Assembly: GCF_000980895.1 (NCBI RefSeq)
Contig: NZ_LAZX01000094.1
Span: forward strand, 620,001-684,000
DNA length: 64,000 bases
Origin: Sphingomonas sp. Ag1
Lineage (GTDB): Bacteria; Pseudomonadota; Alphaproteobacteria; Sphingomonadales; Sphingomonadaceae
Direction of reading: 5' to 3'
In this document: piece by piece, positions 29,306 through 38,363 of the stretch
Layout of the letters: every line of letters starts with the position of its first letter
Position numbering within the stretch: position 1 is the stretch's first letter
Made by a program: the position numbers and the translations under genes
Notes under the pieces: model-generated
The model's input: the letters and a program-made list of their open reading frames with translations, nothing else
What the model was told of the DNA's origin: nothing
The model's database searches: none

Positions 29306-29866
29306 ATGGCCGACAACGAAGACACCCCAACACCAAGCGCACCCAAGCCGCCTGCGCGGCGCGCGCCGCGCAAGAGAACCGCAGCCAAACCGGCTGACGC
29401 AACCCCGGCGAGCAAGCCGGCAGCCAAGCCGAAGCGGAAGCCGGCGAGCTCAGCGGCTCAGGCGAGCGGATCAACCAGCTCCGTGAAGAAGCCGGCCGCA
29501 CCGCCGAAGCCGCGATCATCAAAGCGCGCGACGCCGCCCCCGAAACGCCCGGCCAAGCCAAAAAGCGCGAGCGCATCGTCGACTGCCAAGACGCCGATGT
29601 GGAAAAACAAGGCAGCCATCGCCGGTGGCCTGGCCGCGGTTGGCGCCGCTGCGACGGCGGCATTGCTTTCCTTGCGCGGATCGACGCCCCGGACGGACGA
29701 TGGCAACGCCGATCCGGCGTCAAGCAAGGGCAAGAAGAACAGCAAGGCTTCCGAGCAAGCCCAGAAGCCGGCCGAGCCGTCAGGTCACGCGCACATGCCT
29801 GATGGCGCCGACGCGTCGGCATCGTTCAAGGCGGGGATCGCCGACGAGAACGTCATTCCCGATTGA
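29306..29866 (+). CDS. Lys/Pro/Ala-rich low-complexity protein with one membrane span
   Basis: A 186-residue protein I cannot assign to a family. Residues 1-95 are a histone-H1-like mix of K, P, A, S and R with repeated AKP/KPA units. Then comes a single hydrophobic segment (about 102-122, AAIAGGLAAVGAAATAALLSL) and a polar tail ending in FKAGIADENVIPD. AAGGGGAG lies 7 bases before ATG 29306, which favours this start over ATG 29285. It could be a membrane-tethered nucleic-acid- or anion-binding protein; low complexity makes homology unreliable. Confidence 0.65.
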   Translation: MADNEDTPTPSAPKPPARRAPRKRTAAKPADATPASKPAAKPKRKPASSAAQASGSTSSVKKPAAPPKPRSSKRATPPPKRPAKPKSASASSTAKTPMWKNKAAIAGGLAAVGAAATAALLSLRGSTPRTDDGNADPASSKGKKNSKASEQAQKPAEPSGHAHMPDGADASASFKAGIADENVIPD

Positions 29867-29904
29867 ACTGGACGCGCGCGGGGGCCTCTTCCCCGGTACC
29901 TGAA

Positions 29905-29941
29905 GCTGCCGGACGGGTCAGAAACTGACCCGTCCGGCAGC
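29905..29941. terminator. Perfect 16-bp stem terminator between converging genes
   Basis: Bases 29905-29920 are exactly complementary to 29926-29941 with loop GAAAC. It sits between the stops of the Lys/Pro/Ala-rich gene and the M2 peptidase gene and probably serves both. Confidence 0.75.
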
Positions 29942-29955
29942 GCGTTTAGCAGCGC

Positions 29956-31794
29956 TTACCAGCCGCTGGGCTTGCCCTTGTTCTGCTCATCGAGCCACTT
30001 CTTGAGCGGCGCAAAATAGGCCATCATCGACTTGCCCGACATTTCCCTCGTGCCGGTGAAGGCCTGAAGCGCGTCGGGCCACGGCTTCGACTGTCCCATC
30101 TTCATCATCGCGTCGAGGCGCGATCCGACTTGCTTGTCGCCGTAGAACGAGCAGCGATGCAGCGGCCCCTTCCACCCCGCCTGCTTGCAGGCCGCCTCGT
30201 AGAACTGGAACTGCAGGATACGGGCGAGGAAGTAGCGGGTGTAGGGCACGCCCGCCGCGACGTGATATTTCGCCCCGGCGTCGAATTTGCTTTCGTCGCG
30301 TGGGACTGGGGGAACAATGCCTTGATATTGTAGGCGAAGCTTGTCCCATCCTGCCTGGAGCTGCCCCGGCGCGATTTCGCCTGAGAACACCTGCCAGCGC
30401 CATTTGTCGATCAGCAGGCCGAACGGGAGAAAGGCGATCTTGTCCATCGCCTGCCGAAGCAGCAGGCCAATGTCCTTGTCCGCGGCCGGCACGCGTGCCG
30501 GATCGAGGAGGTTGATCTTTACCAGATAGTCCGGGGTGATCGACAATGCGACGAAATCACCGATCGCCTCGTGAAAACCGTCGTTCGCACCGTTCTTGTA
30601 GAGGAACGGCTGCTTGTTATACGCCCGCTGATAGTAATTGTGGCCAAGCTCATGATGGATCGTGATGAAATCATCCGAATTCACCTTGGTGCACATCTTG
30701 ATACGCAGATCATCGACGTTGTCGACATCCCAGGCGCTCGCGTGACAGATCACCTCGCGGTCGAGCGGTTTGACGATCTGCGAGCGGGTCCAAAACGTTT
30801 CCGGCAATGGCGCAAAGCCGAGCGAGGAGTAAAAGCCCTCGCCCGTCCTGACCATCTTCACCGGATCATATTGCTTGGCTTTCAGCAGATCGCCGATGTC
30901 ATAGCCAAGGTCGCCGGTTCCCGGAGGTGCAACGACATCATAGATATTGCCCCACTCCTGCGCCCACATATTGCCGAGAAGATCCGCGCGGATCGGCCCC
31001 GTCTTTGACTGGACCGCGTCCCCGTACTTCTCGTTCAGTTTCCACCGCACATAGGTGTGCAGCGCCTTGTACAGCGGCTCCACCTCGGCCCAGAGCTTGT
31101 CGGTCATCGCCGCAAACTGGTCCGGCGGCATATCATAGCCGGACCGCCACAATGCGCCGGCATCCTTGAAGCCAAGGCCGGTCGCGCCCTCGTTGGTCAG
31201 CTTCGTCGCGGCGAGATAATCTGCGCGCATGGGCGCGCCGACATTGTCATGCCAGCTGACCCACATCTCCTTCAGCTTGGCGGGATCGCGTTCCTCGCCC
31301 ATCGTCGCTTCAATGTCCGACCCGTTGATCGGCTTTCCGTTCAGCGTGCCGCGTCCCTTGCCGTAGCTGGACCCCATGCGCGTGAAGAGCGTGGAGAGTT
31401 CCTCGGCCGCTCCCGGGCGAGTGGGCGCCGGCAGGGTGATGCCGCCGATGATGAGGTCCAGCTTGCGGCGCGTGTCGGCGGACAAGCCGGGGAGCGAGCG
31501 GTAGCGCGCGGCCTCGTTCGCCACCTGTACGGCACGCTCGGTGTAGCGGCCGCCGGCGGCCGCCGCGAGCGCATCCGTATCCTCCGTGATGTAGGTCGCA
31601 TTGACCCAGGAAATGCGGGCTACATCGACGCTGAGCTTGGCAAACTCTTCCTCCACGGCCGCGACAAAGGCGTCGGCCTGCGCCACGGTAGGCGCGGCGG
31701 CTGGGGCAGAGGCGGGCGCTGCCTGCTCGGCGACGGCGGGAAGCGCGGCAAGCGCCACTGCCAGCGCCATCAGCGAAGAAAATCGACGGATCAT
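29956..31794 (-). CDS. M2-family metallopeptidase (peptidyl-dipeptidase A/ACE-like)
   Basis: A 612-residue secreted zinc peptidase related to angiotensin-converting enzyme, removing C-terminal dipeptides. An N-terminal signal peptide (about 1-22, MIRRFSSLMALAVALAALPAVA) directs it to the periplasm. The zinc motif HHELGH is near residue 380 and the third ligand lies in GFHEAIGDFVAL about 25 residues later. Bacterial M2 enzymes of sphingomonads and xanthomonads have this size. It appears monocistronic, with only 55 bp to the next gene upstream. Confidence 0.93.
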   Translation of the reverse strand: MIRRFSSLMALAVALAALPAVAEQAAPASAPAAAPTVAQADAFVAAVEEEFAKLSVDVARISWVNATYITEDTDALAAAAGGRYTERAVQVANEAARYRSLPGLSADTRRKLDLIIGGITLPAPTRPGAAEELSTLFTRMGSSYGKGRGTLNGKPINGSDIEATMGEERDPAKLKEMWVSWHDNVGAPMRADYLAATKLTNEGATGLGFKDAGALWRSGYDMPPDQFAAMTDKLWAEVEPLYKALHTYVRWKLNEKYGDAVQSKTGPIRADLLGNMWAQEWGNIYDVVAPPGTGDLGYDIGDLLKAKQYDPVKMVRTGEGFYSSLGFAPLPETFWTRSQIVKPLDREVICHASAWDVDNVDDLRIKMCTKVNSDDFITIHHELGHNYYQRAYNKQPFLYKNGANDGFHEAIGDFVALSITPDYLVKINLLDPARVPAADKDIGLLLRQAMDKIAFLPFGLLIDKWRWQVFSGEIAPGQLQAGWDKLRLQYQGIVPPVPRDESKFDAGAKYHVAAGVPYTRYFLARILQFQFYEAACKQAGWKGPLHRCSFYGDKQVGSRLDAMMKMGQSKPWPDALQAFTGTREMSGKSMMAYFAPLKKWLDEQNKGKPSGW

Positions 31795-31849
31795 AGATTC
31801 CTCAGATATTTAGGCTATGCGGCAACACTGAAAGCTGGCCTCCGAAGGG

Positions 31850-32611
31850 TCAAGGCTGGAGAAATTCGGCCATTGCCTGACCAAGCTCGGCCTTGGTGAC
31901 GCAGCTCATATGATTGCCGGGGATCTCCACCAGCCGGGCGTTCGGCAACAGTGCTGCGAGCGCTGCGGCAGAGCCATTGTCGTCGTCATCCACGCCGTTG
32001 ACGACCAGCGTCGGCTGAGAAAACTGCGCCACGCTTTCACGCGGAGTGGAGACGAAGGTGTCGATCACCCGAAGCAGGGCGACGGGATCGCCGCCGGTCG
32101 TTTTCAGGAACGCCTCCGCGAGCCACGCCGGGCTTCCCCGTTCGTGCTGCCCAAGGTTGGAGAGGATGTGGCGGAAATGATCGGCACGCCGTTCAGCATT
32201 GGTCAGCCCCTCCAGCCCCATGCCGGAGTAGATCACGCGACCGGGCGTGGCACCGGTCGCCAGCATCCGTGCCGTGGTGCGCGCACCCAGTGAATAGCCG
32301 CCCAGGTCATAGTGGGTGAGCCCCAGGTGAGCGATCAGCGCGTGGCCGTCGCGCGCCAGCGCATCAGGCGGATAGTTGACGGGATCGTGCGGCTTGTCGC
32401 TGTCACCGTGCGCCCGCAGGTCCGGCATGATGACCTGAAAGCCCTTCGCTGCGACCGCCTCTGCATGGCCGTAGCGGATCCAATTGGTGTTCGCATCGGA
32501 GAAATAGCCGTGGATCAGGACGATCGGACGCCCCTCCCCCATGGTGTGCCATGCCAGCCGCGTTCCGTCGAAGCTGTTGAAATACTGCGTCTCAGTCGGG
32601 AGTTTTGCCAC
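31850..32611 (-). CDS. Alpha/beta hydrolase
   Basis: A 253-residue cytoplasmic alpha/beta-hydrolase-fold enzyme. Oxyanion-region HGYFSDA follows strand 3, the nucleophile Ser107 is in GGYSLGA, and the catalytic His234 is in PGNHMS; an Asp in VVNGVDDDD precedes it. The triad is complete, but the substrate is unknown. The gene overlaps the 3' end of the upstream GFA-type gene by 20 bp, so the two are translationally linked. Confidence 0.85.
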   Translation of the reverse strand: MAKLPTETQYFNSFDGTRLAWHTMGEGRPIVLIHGYFSDANTNWIRYGHAEAVAAKGFQVIMPDLRAHGDSDKPHDPVNYPPDALARDGHALIAHLGLTHYDLGGYSLGARTTARMLATGATPGRVIYSGMGLEGLTNAERRADHFRHILSNLGQHERGSPAWLAEAFLKTTGGDPVALLRVIDTFVSTPRESVAQFSQPTLVVNGVDDDDNGSAAALAALLPNARLVEIPGNHMSCVTKAELGQAMAEFLQP

Positions 32612-33026
32612 AAGCGTCCATCCAGCGTTTGATCACGCCCTCATTCTGCTCACTGCGCATGCGTGGCAAGTCGCGCGTGTCGATCCATGCCTCGTGCATG
32701 CTTTCGACGGCATAATGGTGCACCGGGCGGAAACGCGACGGGTCGTCGAAGCTGCCAACTGTGACATCGACGTTTTCGACATCGCGCAGAAAGGCGAAGC
32801 CGAGCGGCGTGCCGCAGGCGGCGCAAAAGGGGCGACGTGCGATGGGGGAGGATTGGTACCAGTCGGGTTCGGTGAGCCATTGCAGCGATGATGCGGGGAT
32901 GTTCTTGAAGGCAATCGAGACGCCGCCGGTGGCGCGCTGGCACATGCGGCAATGGCAAAGATAGGCGTCATCATCCTCGATCACAGCAACGTAGCGGACA
33001 CGGCCGCATTGGCATCCGCCCTCCAT
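32592..33026 (-). CDS. GFA/CENP-V-domain zinc protein
   Basis: A 144-residue protein of the glutathione-dependent formaldehyde-activating (Gfa/CENP-V) fold. Zinc-binding cysteines are all present: C5 and C7 (CQC), C24, C26 and C29 (CHCRMC), C68 and C71 (CAAC). The family contains many members that are not formaldehyde enzymes, so no reaction is assigned. ATG 33026 gives the typical MEGGCQCG start; an upstream extension is possible but unlikely. It is divergent from the marR-emrAB operon and forms a pair with the alpha/beta hydrolase. Confidence 0.85.
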   Translation of the reverse strand: MEGGCQCGRVRYVAVIEDDDAYLCHCRMCQRATGGVSIAFKNIPASSLQWLTEPDWYQSSPIARRPFCAACGTPLGFAFLRDVENVDVTVGSFDDPSRFRPVHHYAVESMHEAWIDTRDLPRMRSEQNEGVIKRWMDACGKTPD

Positions 33027-33142
33027 CCTCGACCCCGCGCTGCCCACCGCTATGATCCCTTGCCCGTGATGCTTTCGCCTCTCCCAACGCAAGCGCGGGA
33101 TTTTGGTGGCACGCCGCTTGGAATGTTGATAGCTTCCAATTC

Positions 33143-33156
33143 ATAAGCCTGCTTAT
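33143..33156. promoter_or_regulatory. Likely MarR-type operator ahead of marR-emrAB
   Basis: ATAAGC-CT-GCTTAT is a 6+6 inverted repeat with two central bases, 13 bp before the marR ATG at 33170. The size and symmetry are typical of MarR/EmrR operators, suggesting autoregulation of the efflux operon. Confidence 0.6.
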
Positions 33157-33169
33157 TATGTGCAGTGGT

Positions 33170-33613
33170 ATGACCGAGACATTCGGATTCCTGTTGAGCG
33201 ATACGTCCCGCCTCCTGCGAAAGCGGTTCGACGAGCGCGCGCGCCAGCACGGCGCCACCCGCGCGCAGTGGAAGGCGTTGCTCGGCATTAGCCGGCACGA
33301 GGGGATTAATCAGGGCGGGCTCGCCGAACTACTGGAGGTGGAGCCGATTACCCTCTGCCGCCTGGTGGATCGGATGGAAGAGGCCGGATTGGTCGAGCGC
33401 CGGCGGGATCCGAAGGATCGGCGCGCCTGGCGCTTGTACCTGACTCCGAGAGCGCGCCCCGTTCTCGAGGAGCTTCACGCCACCGCCGACGAGCTGATGG
33501 CGCAGGCGCTACGCGGCATATCCGGGGAGCAGACGGACATGATGATCGACCTTCTCCACCGCATTCGCGACAATCTGGACCCGGCCGACACGCAGGAGGC
33601 GAGCAATGGCTGA
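33170..33613 (+). CDS. MarR-family transcriptional regulator
   Basis: A 147-residue dimeric winged-helix repressor. The helix-turn-helix covers about residues 45-70 (INQGGLAELLEVEPITLCRLVDRME) and the wing contains DPKDRRAWRLYLT (80-92), the usual DxRxxR-type signature. An earlier ATG at 33158 directly follows the likely operator; ATG 33170 is preferred because the earlier codon has no room for a ribosome-binding site. It overlaps emrA by 8 bp, so it is probably an EmrR-like regulator of the pump, released by small phenolic or drug-like ligands. Confidence 0.9.
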   Translation: MTETFGFLLSDTSRLLRKRFDERARQHGATRAQWKALLGISRHEGINQGGLAELLEVEPITLCRLVDRMEEAGLVERRRDPKDRRAWRLYLTPRARPVLEELHATADELMAQALRGISGEQTDMMIDLLHRIRDNLDPADTQEASNG

Positions 33614-34703
33614 TGCGGATCCGAGCCGCGGCCCGGCTGCGGGTGAACCGGCAGCAGATCAGATGACGATCGAGCCCACCGGGTCTGCGACATCGTCCAG
33701 TCCCCGTCATCGCGGCTGGCTGCGTCCGGTGCTGATGTTCGGCGTGCCGCTGCTGATCGCAGCCGTGGGCGCATTTTTCTATTTCACCTCCGGCCGCTAT
33801 ATCGCGACCGACAACGCTTATGTCCGGCAGGACATGATCTCGGTCAGCCCGGACGTGTCGGGCCGGATCGTTGCCGTCAATGTGCGCGAGAACCAACGCG
33901 TCAAGGCCGGCGACGTCCTGTTCCGTATCGATCCCGAGCCCTATCGCATTGCCTTGGCGCAGGCCGACGCCGACCTTGCCACGGCGCGGGTTTCCGTCGC
34001 GACCATGGCCACCGATACCGGGAGCGCCGCCGCCGACATCCAGAGCGCGCGCGCCGAGCTGACGCTGGCCGAGGCGACCTATCGCCGTCAGGCAGAATTG
34101 ATGAAGCGCGGCTTTACCACGACGGCCAGCCTCGACGCGGCGACCCAGGCGGTCGAGGCCGCCAGGGCGAAGATTGCCACAGGAGAGGCCGCGGCCGCGC
34201 GCGCCCGCCAGCAGATCGGATCAGGAGGCGGCGCAAGTCAGCCGGCGGCGATCCAGGTGGCCCTCGCCAAGCGCGCGCAGGCTGCCATGAATCTGGAGCG
34301 TACCGTCGTCCGTGCGCGCACCGATGGCGTGGTCAGCCAGACGAACCGGCTGCAGGTGGGCAACATCACGCCGTCCGGCGTGCCGGCCTTAAGCCTGGTG
34401 GTCAGCGACCGTCCCTGGGTGGAGGCGAACTTTAAGGAAACCGACCTCAATCACATGAGGGTGGGACAGGCGGCCGAGATGGAGTTCGATGCCTATCCGG
34501 GAATGAAAGTTCACGGCCGCGTGGAATCGATCGGCGCTGGCACGGGCAGTGAATTCTCCGTTCTCCCGGCGCAGAATGCCAACGGCAATTGGGTCAAGGT
34601 GACGCAACGAGTGCCCGTGCGCATCGCCATTGATGGAACCCCGCCGCGCGCGATGATCGCCGGCCTGTCGACCGACGTCACGATCGACACCGGGGCACGC
34701 TGA
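33606..34703 (+). CDS. emrA: EmrA-type membrane fusion protein (HlyD family)
   Basis: A 365-residue periplasmic adaptor that links an inner-membrane MFS pump to an outer-membrane channel. A disordered N-terminus precedes one membrane anchor (41-60), then a biotinyl-lipoyl-like half-motif (YVRQDMISVSPDVSGRIVAVNVREN), a long alpha-helical hairpin (about 120-220) and a beta-barrel (VEANFKETDLNHMRVGQ). It sits between marR and emrB with overlaps or 1-bp gaps on both sides. Confidence 0.92.
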   Translation: MADADPSRGPAAGEPAADQMTIEPTGSATSSSPRHRGWLRPVLMFGVPLLIAAVGAFFYFTSGRYIATDNAYVRQDMISVSPDVSGRIVAVNVRENQRVKAGDVLFRIDPEPYRIALAQADADLATARVSVATMATDTGSAAADIQSARAELTLAEATYRRQAELMKRGFTTTASLDAATQAVEAARAKIATGEAAAARARQQIGSGGGASQPAAIQVALAKRAQAAMNLERTVVRARTDGVVSQTNRLQVGNITPSGVPALSLVVSDRPWVEANFKETDLNHMRVGQAAEMEFDAYPGMKVHGRVESIGAGTGSEFSVLPAQNANGNWVKVTQRVPVRIAIDGTPPRAMIAGLSTDVTIDTGAR

Positions 34704-34704
34704 C

Positions 34705-36291
34705 GTGGCCTCCAGCGCCGCTGCCCCCCGTTCGACAGCGTCGGGCGGGCATGGTGCCCAGCCGCAGGCTGAGGGCAAGCCGCTGCTGGAGACCCGTAAC
34801 CGCGGACTGCTGACCATCGGCATCATGGGGGCGATGATCATGCAGATCCTCGACACCACGATCGCCAACGTCGCCCTTCCGCACATGATGACGAGCCTGG
34901 GGGCGACGGTGGACACCGTCACCTGGGTGCTGACGAGCTATATCGTCGCCACGGCGATCGCCCTGCCCGCCACCGGCTGGCTGTCCGACCGGTTGGGCAG
35001 CCGCAACCTTTTCCTCATCGCCACCGGCGGCTTCATCATTGCGTCCATGCTGTGCGGCATCGCCACCAGCCTGGAGGAAATGGTGATCTTCCGTGTCTTT
35101 CAGGGCATCTTCGCGGCCTTCATCAATCCGCTGTCGCAAACGTCGATGCTGGACATCAACGCACCCGAAAACGCTGCCAAGGCGATGAGCGTGTGGGGCA
35201 TGGGCGTGATGGTCGGCCCGATCATGGGGCCGGTGCTCGGCGGCTGGCTGACTGAAAGCTACAACTGGCGCTGGGTCTTCTACGTCAACGTGCCGGTGGG
35301 CGCCGCCACCTTCGCGATCCTGTGGTTCCTGCTGCCGAGCAGGCCCAAGGCAAGGCGATCGTTCGACTATGCGGGCTTCGTCTATCTGGGCGTTGCGGTC
35401 GCCGCGTTCCAGCTGATGCTTGACCGGGGGCAGAGCGAGGACTGGTTCGACAGCTGGGAAGTCATCATCGAAGGATTGGCAGCGCTGGCGTTCACCTGGC
35501 TTGCCGTCTTCCACTTTGCGACGGCGAAGAAGCCGCTGTTCGATCGCGCGCTGTTCCGAAACCGCAATCTCGTCACCGGGCTGTTGTTCATGCTGGTCGT
35601 CGGCATATCGACCATGGCGCCGATGGCGCTGTTACCACCGATGCTGCAGAACCTGTTCGGCTATCCGGTGATCGACACCGGCATGATGATGGCGCCGCGT
35701 GGGGTTGGCGTGCTTTTCACCATGTGGCTGGCCGGGCGGCTGATGGGCAAGGTCGATACTCGTATCGTCATCATGGTGGGGCTGATCATCTTCGGCATCT
35801 CGCTACGGCAGATGGCGGGTTACTCGCTGGAGCAGGATTACTGGCCGGTGATCACCGCCGGGTTCGTCCAGGGGCTGGGCATGGGACTGGTGTTCATGCC
35901 GCTCAACGCCATGGCCTTTGCCACGCTGGACGGGCGGTATCGCACCGACGGGTCAAGCCTGCTCAACCTGTTCCGCTCGATCGGCCAGTCGGCCGGCATT
36001 TCGATGGTGACCGTGCTGCTGGCGCGGAACACGCAGACCAGCCATGCCGATCTGGCGCAGCATGTGACCGGCACGGTGGTGTCCGGCTTCGACCTCAACA
36101 TGCTGCGTGGGTTGGGAACCGTATCGGACGCGGCCATGTCGATGCTCGATGGCATGGTGAACAAGCAGGCGGCGATGATCGCCTATATCGACGATTTCTA
36201 CCTGATGAGCTGGATTTCGTTCGCCGCCGTTCCGCTGGTCCTGCTGCTACAGAAGCCCCGCGGCAAAATGGAAGTCGTGCATAGCGAATGA
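34705..36291 (+). CDS. emrB: EmrB-type DHA2 family multidrug efflux MFS transporter
   Basis: A 528-residue inner-membrane drug:proton antiporter with 14 predicted spans. DHA2 signature pieces include LDTTIANVALPHM in span 1, the motif-A region GWLSDRLGSRNLF and VLGGWLTESYNWRWVFYVNVP in span 5. The GTG start lies one base after the emrA stop. With EmrA and an outer-membrane channel encoded elsewhere it should export hydrophobic drugs or uncouplers. Substrate specificity is not readable. Confidence 0.93.
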   Translation: MASSAAAPRSTASGGHGAQPQAEGKPLLETRNRGLLTIGIMGAMIMQILDTTIANVALPHMMTSLGATVDTVTWVLTSYIVATAIALPATGWLSDRLGSRNLFLIATGGFIIASMLCGIATSLEEMVIFRVFQGIFAAFINPLSQTSMLDINAPENAAKAMSVWGMGVMVGPIMGPVLGGWLTESYNWRWVFYVNVPVGAATFAILWFLLPSRPKARRSFDYAGFVYLGVAVAAFQLMLDRGQSEDWFDSWEVIIEGLAALAFTWLAVFHFATAKKPLFDRALFRNRNLVTGLLFMLVVGISTMAPMALLPPMLQNLFGYPVIDTGMMMAPRGVGVLFTMWLAGRLMGKVDTRIVIMVGLIIFGISLRQMAGYSLEQDYWPVITAGFVQGLGMGLVFMPLNAMAFATLDGRYRTDGSSLLNLFRSIGQSAGISMVTVLLARNTQTSHADLAQHVTGTVVSGFDLNMLRGLGTVSDAAMSMLDGMVNKQAAMIAYIDDFYLMSWISFAAVPLVLLLQKPRGKMEVVHSE

Positions 36292-36393
36292 TGCAGATGG
36301 GTTGAATCGCGAGCGGCGGTTCTTCGGAAACTGAAACCTTTCCTTTCGCCCGCTGCGCTTGATCGACCGCGGTCGGCGGGCCACATGGATGGC

Positions 36394-36969
36394 ATGCTGA
36401 TCGAAACCGAACCCACGCCCAATCCGGCAACGCTGAAGTTCCTGCCGGGCCGCACCGTCATGGACGCCGGTACACGGGATTTCGCCACGCCCGAGGAGGC
36501 AGAGGTATCTCCGCTGGCCAAGGCGCTGTTCGACCTTGGCGATGTGACCGGCGTGTTCTTCGGACGCGATTTCATCTCGGTCACGATTGCGCCGGGCGCC
36601 GCATGGCATGAGGTGAAGCCGGACGTCCTGTCGATCCTGATGGATCACTTCACCGCGCAGATGCCATTATTCCGCACCGGTGGTACCGCCGGGTTCAGCG
36701 TACCCGCGGAGGAAGAAAGCTTCTCGGATGACCCCGCCGATGCCGAGATCGTCGCGCAGATCAAGGAGCTGATCGAGACCCGCGTGCGCCCAGCGGTGGC
36801 CAATGACGGCGGTGACATCGTGTATCGCGGGTTCGACCAGGGCAAGGTATACCTGCGCATGCAGGGCGCCTGCTCGGGTTGCCCCTCCTCGACCGCGACG
36901 CTGAAGAACGGCATCGAACAGCTGCTGCGTTACTACGTGCCGGAAGTGACCGAGGTTCGCGCAATCTGA
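36394..36969 (+). CDS. NifU-family Fe-S scaffold protein (Nfu type)
   Basis: A 191-residue carrier that receives and delivers [4Fe-4S] clusters. An N-terminal Nfu_N domain (starting MLIETEPTPNPATLKFLPG) is joined to a C-terminal NifU-like domain with the cluster-binding CxxC (Cys160, Cys163 in GACSGCPSS). Three more residues could be included from ATG 36385; this start follows the family consensus. Neither start has a clear ribosome-binding site. The nitroreductase gene follows on the same strand. Confidence 0.9.
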   Translation: MLIETEPTPNPATLKFLPGRTVMDAGTRDFATPEEAEVSPLAKALFDLGDVTGVFFGRDFISVTIAPGAAWHEVKPDVLSILMDHFTAQMPLFRTGGTAGFSVPAEEESFSDDPADAEIVAQIKELIETRVRPAVANDGGDIVYRGFDQGKVYLRMQGACSGCPSSTATLKNGIEQLLRYYVPEVTEVRAI

Positions 36970-37082
36970 TCGCGAGGGGCGCTGTGGTAGCCGGCATCGC
37001 CCCGCCTTGTCACGCCCGACCTTGCCCGCGCCGCACGTGGTATCGGGCGTCGGTCTGCCCCTTTTTCTGATGGAGAATCCGT

Positions 37083-37676
37083 TTGGCCACCCCGCTCGAT
37101 GACGTCGCGCTCGATCAGTTGTTCCGCACCGCCCGGACCTACAACGGCTATACCGACGAGCCGGTACGCGAGGAGGAGCTGCGTGCGATCTGGGACCTGA
37201 TGAAGATGGGACCGACCAGCGCCAATCAGCTGCCTGCCCGCCTAATCTGGTGCACAACGCCGGAGTCGAAGGAGAAGCTTGCGTCCTTCGCGAGCAGCAC
37301 CAACGCCGACAAGATCCGCCAGGCGCCTGTGACGGTCATCATCGGCATGGACGTGAATTTCCATGAGCACCTGCCCGACCTCTTCCCGCATACCGATGCC
37401 AAGAGCTGGTTCGACGGCAACACTGAACTGCGCGAGGCTTCCGCGTTCCGCAATTCCTCGCTTCAGGGCGGCTATTTCATCCTCGCCGCTCGGGCGCTTG
37501 GCCTCGACACCGGTCCGATGAGTGGCTTTGACGCTGCGGAAGTCGACAAGGCGTTCTTTGCCGATCAGCCGGGCGTTCGAACCAACTTCATCTCGACCCT
37601 CGGCCACGGCGATCCGGCCACCATCTTCGAACGCAGCCCACGCCCGGACTTCGAGAGGTTCAACCGCATCGCCTGA
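37083..37676 (+). CDS. Nitroreductase-family protein, RutE/HadB-like
   Basis: A 197-residue FMN-dependent oxidoreductase of the malonic-semialdehyde-reductase (RutE) subgroup, judging from LDQLFRTARTYNGY, MKMGPTSANQLPAR and RNSSLQGGYFILAARALGLDTGPMSGFD. It starts with TTG, supported by GGAG seven bases upstream. No other rut genes are nearby, so a role in pyrimidine degradation is uncertain; 3-hydroxypropionate or general quinone/nitro reduction are alternatives. It may be co-transcribed with nfu and tsaB. Confidence 0.85.
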   Translation: MATPLDDVALDQLFRTARTYNGYTDEPVREEELRAIWDLMKMGPTSANQLPARLIWCTTPESKEKLASFASSTNADKIRQAPVTVIIGMDVNFHEHLPDLFPHTDAKSWFDGNTELREASAFRNSSLQGGYFILAARALGLDTGPMSGFDAAEVDKAFFADQPGVRTNFISTLGHGDPATIFERSPRPDFERFNRIA

Positions 37677-37745
37677 TAATCGTGTCGGCAGAGGCCCGGT
37701 CTGATTAGGGGTTGAGCCACGGTGCGGCTTTGGCAAAGGGATGTG

Positions 37746-38363
37746 ATGCAGCGTACCCTTGTCATCGATACCGCCACCGCCGCCTGCTCTGTTGCCCTGC
37801 TGGAGGGCGATCAGGTGATCGCCGCAGGCCATGATGTGGTCGGGCGCGGTCACGCCGAACGGCTGGTGCCGATGATTGCGGCTCTCCCGGACGGCGGCCG
37901 CGCTGACGAGATCCTGGTCGATGTCGGGCCGGGCAGCTTCACCGGCATCCGGGTGGGCATCGCCGCCGCGCGCGGCCTGGCGCTGGGCTGGGGCGTGCCG
38001 GTTCGCGGCTATTCTTCCACCGCGCTGCTGGCGGCGGCGGCGATCGCCGATGGCGTGAAAGCCCCGCTTGCGGTCGTGCTTGAAGGGGGCCACGGTGAGG
38101 TGTTCATGCAAGGCTTCACCGCCATTCCGCTGCACCCCAGTGATCCGCTCGTGTCCCTGCGGCCCGACGCTGCTATCCTCGCGCTGGGAGACCGGCCGGC
38201 GGTCGGCAGCGGCGTTCGCTGGCTATTGCCGATCGATCCCGGCTTGCAGGCCCACGATGCCCTGCCGGACGCATCGCGCGCGAATCTGCTGCCCGCGTCG
38301 CTCGCCGACTTGCCGCCACGCCCGCTGTACGGCCGCGCGCCCGACGCGAAGCTGCCGGCGTGA
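37746..38363 (+). CDS. tsaB: tRNA N6-threonylcarbamoyladenosine synthesis protein TsaB
   Basis: TsaB is the scaffold partner of TsaD and TsaE in making t6A at position 37 of ANN-decoding tRNAs. The 205-residue ASKHA-fold protein has LVIDTATAACSVAL at the N-terminus and DVGPGSFTGIRVGIAAARGLALG. AAAGGG is five bases before ATG 37746; a GTG at 37722 would add eight residues. The stop overlaps the rimI start as GTGA. TsaD is not in this window. Confidence 0.92.
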   Translation: MQRTLVIDTATAACSVALLEGDQVIAAGHDVVGRGHAERLVPMIAALPDGGRADEILVDVGPGSFTGIRVGIAAARGLALGWGVPVRGYSSTALLAAAAIADGVKAPLAVVLEGGHGEVFMQGFTAIPLHPSDPLVSLRPDAAILALGDRPAVGSGVRWLLPIDPGLQAHDALPDASRANLLPASLADLPPRPLYGRAPDAKLPA

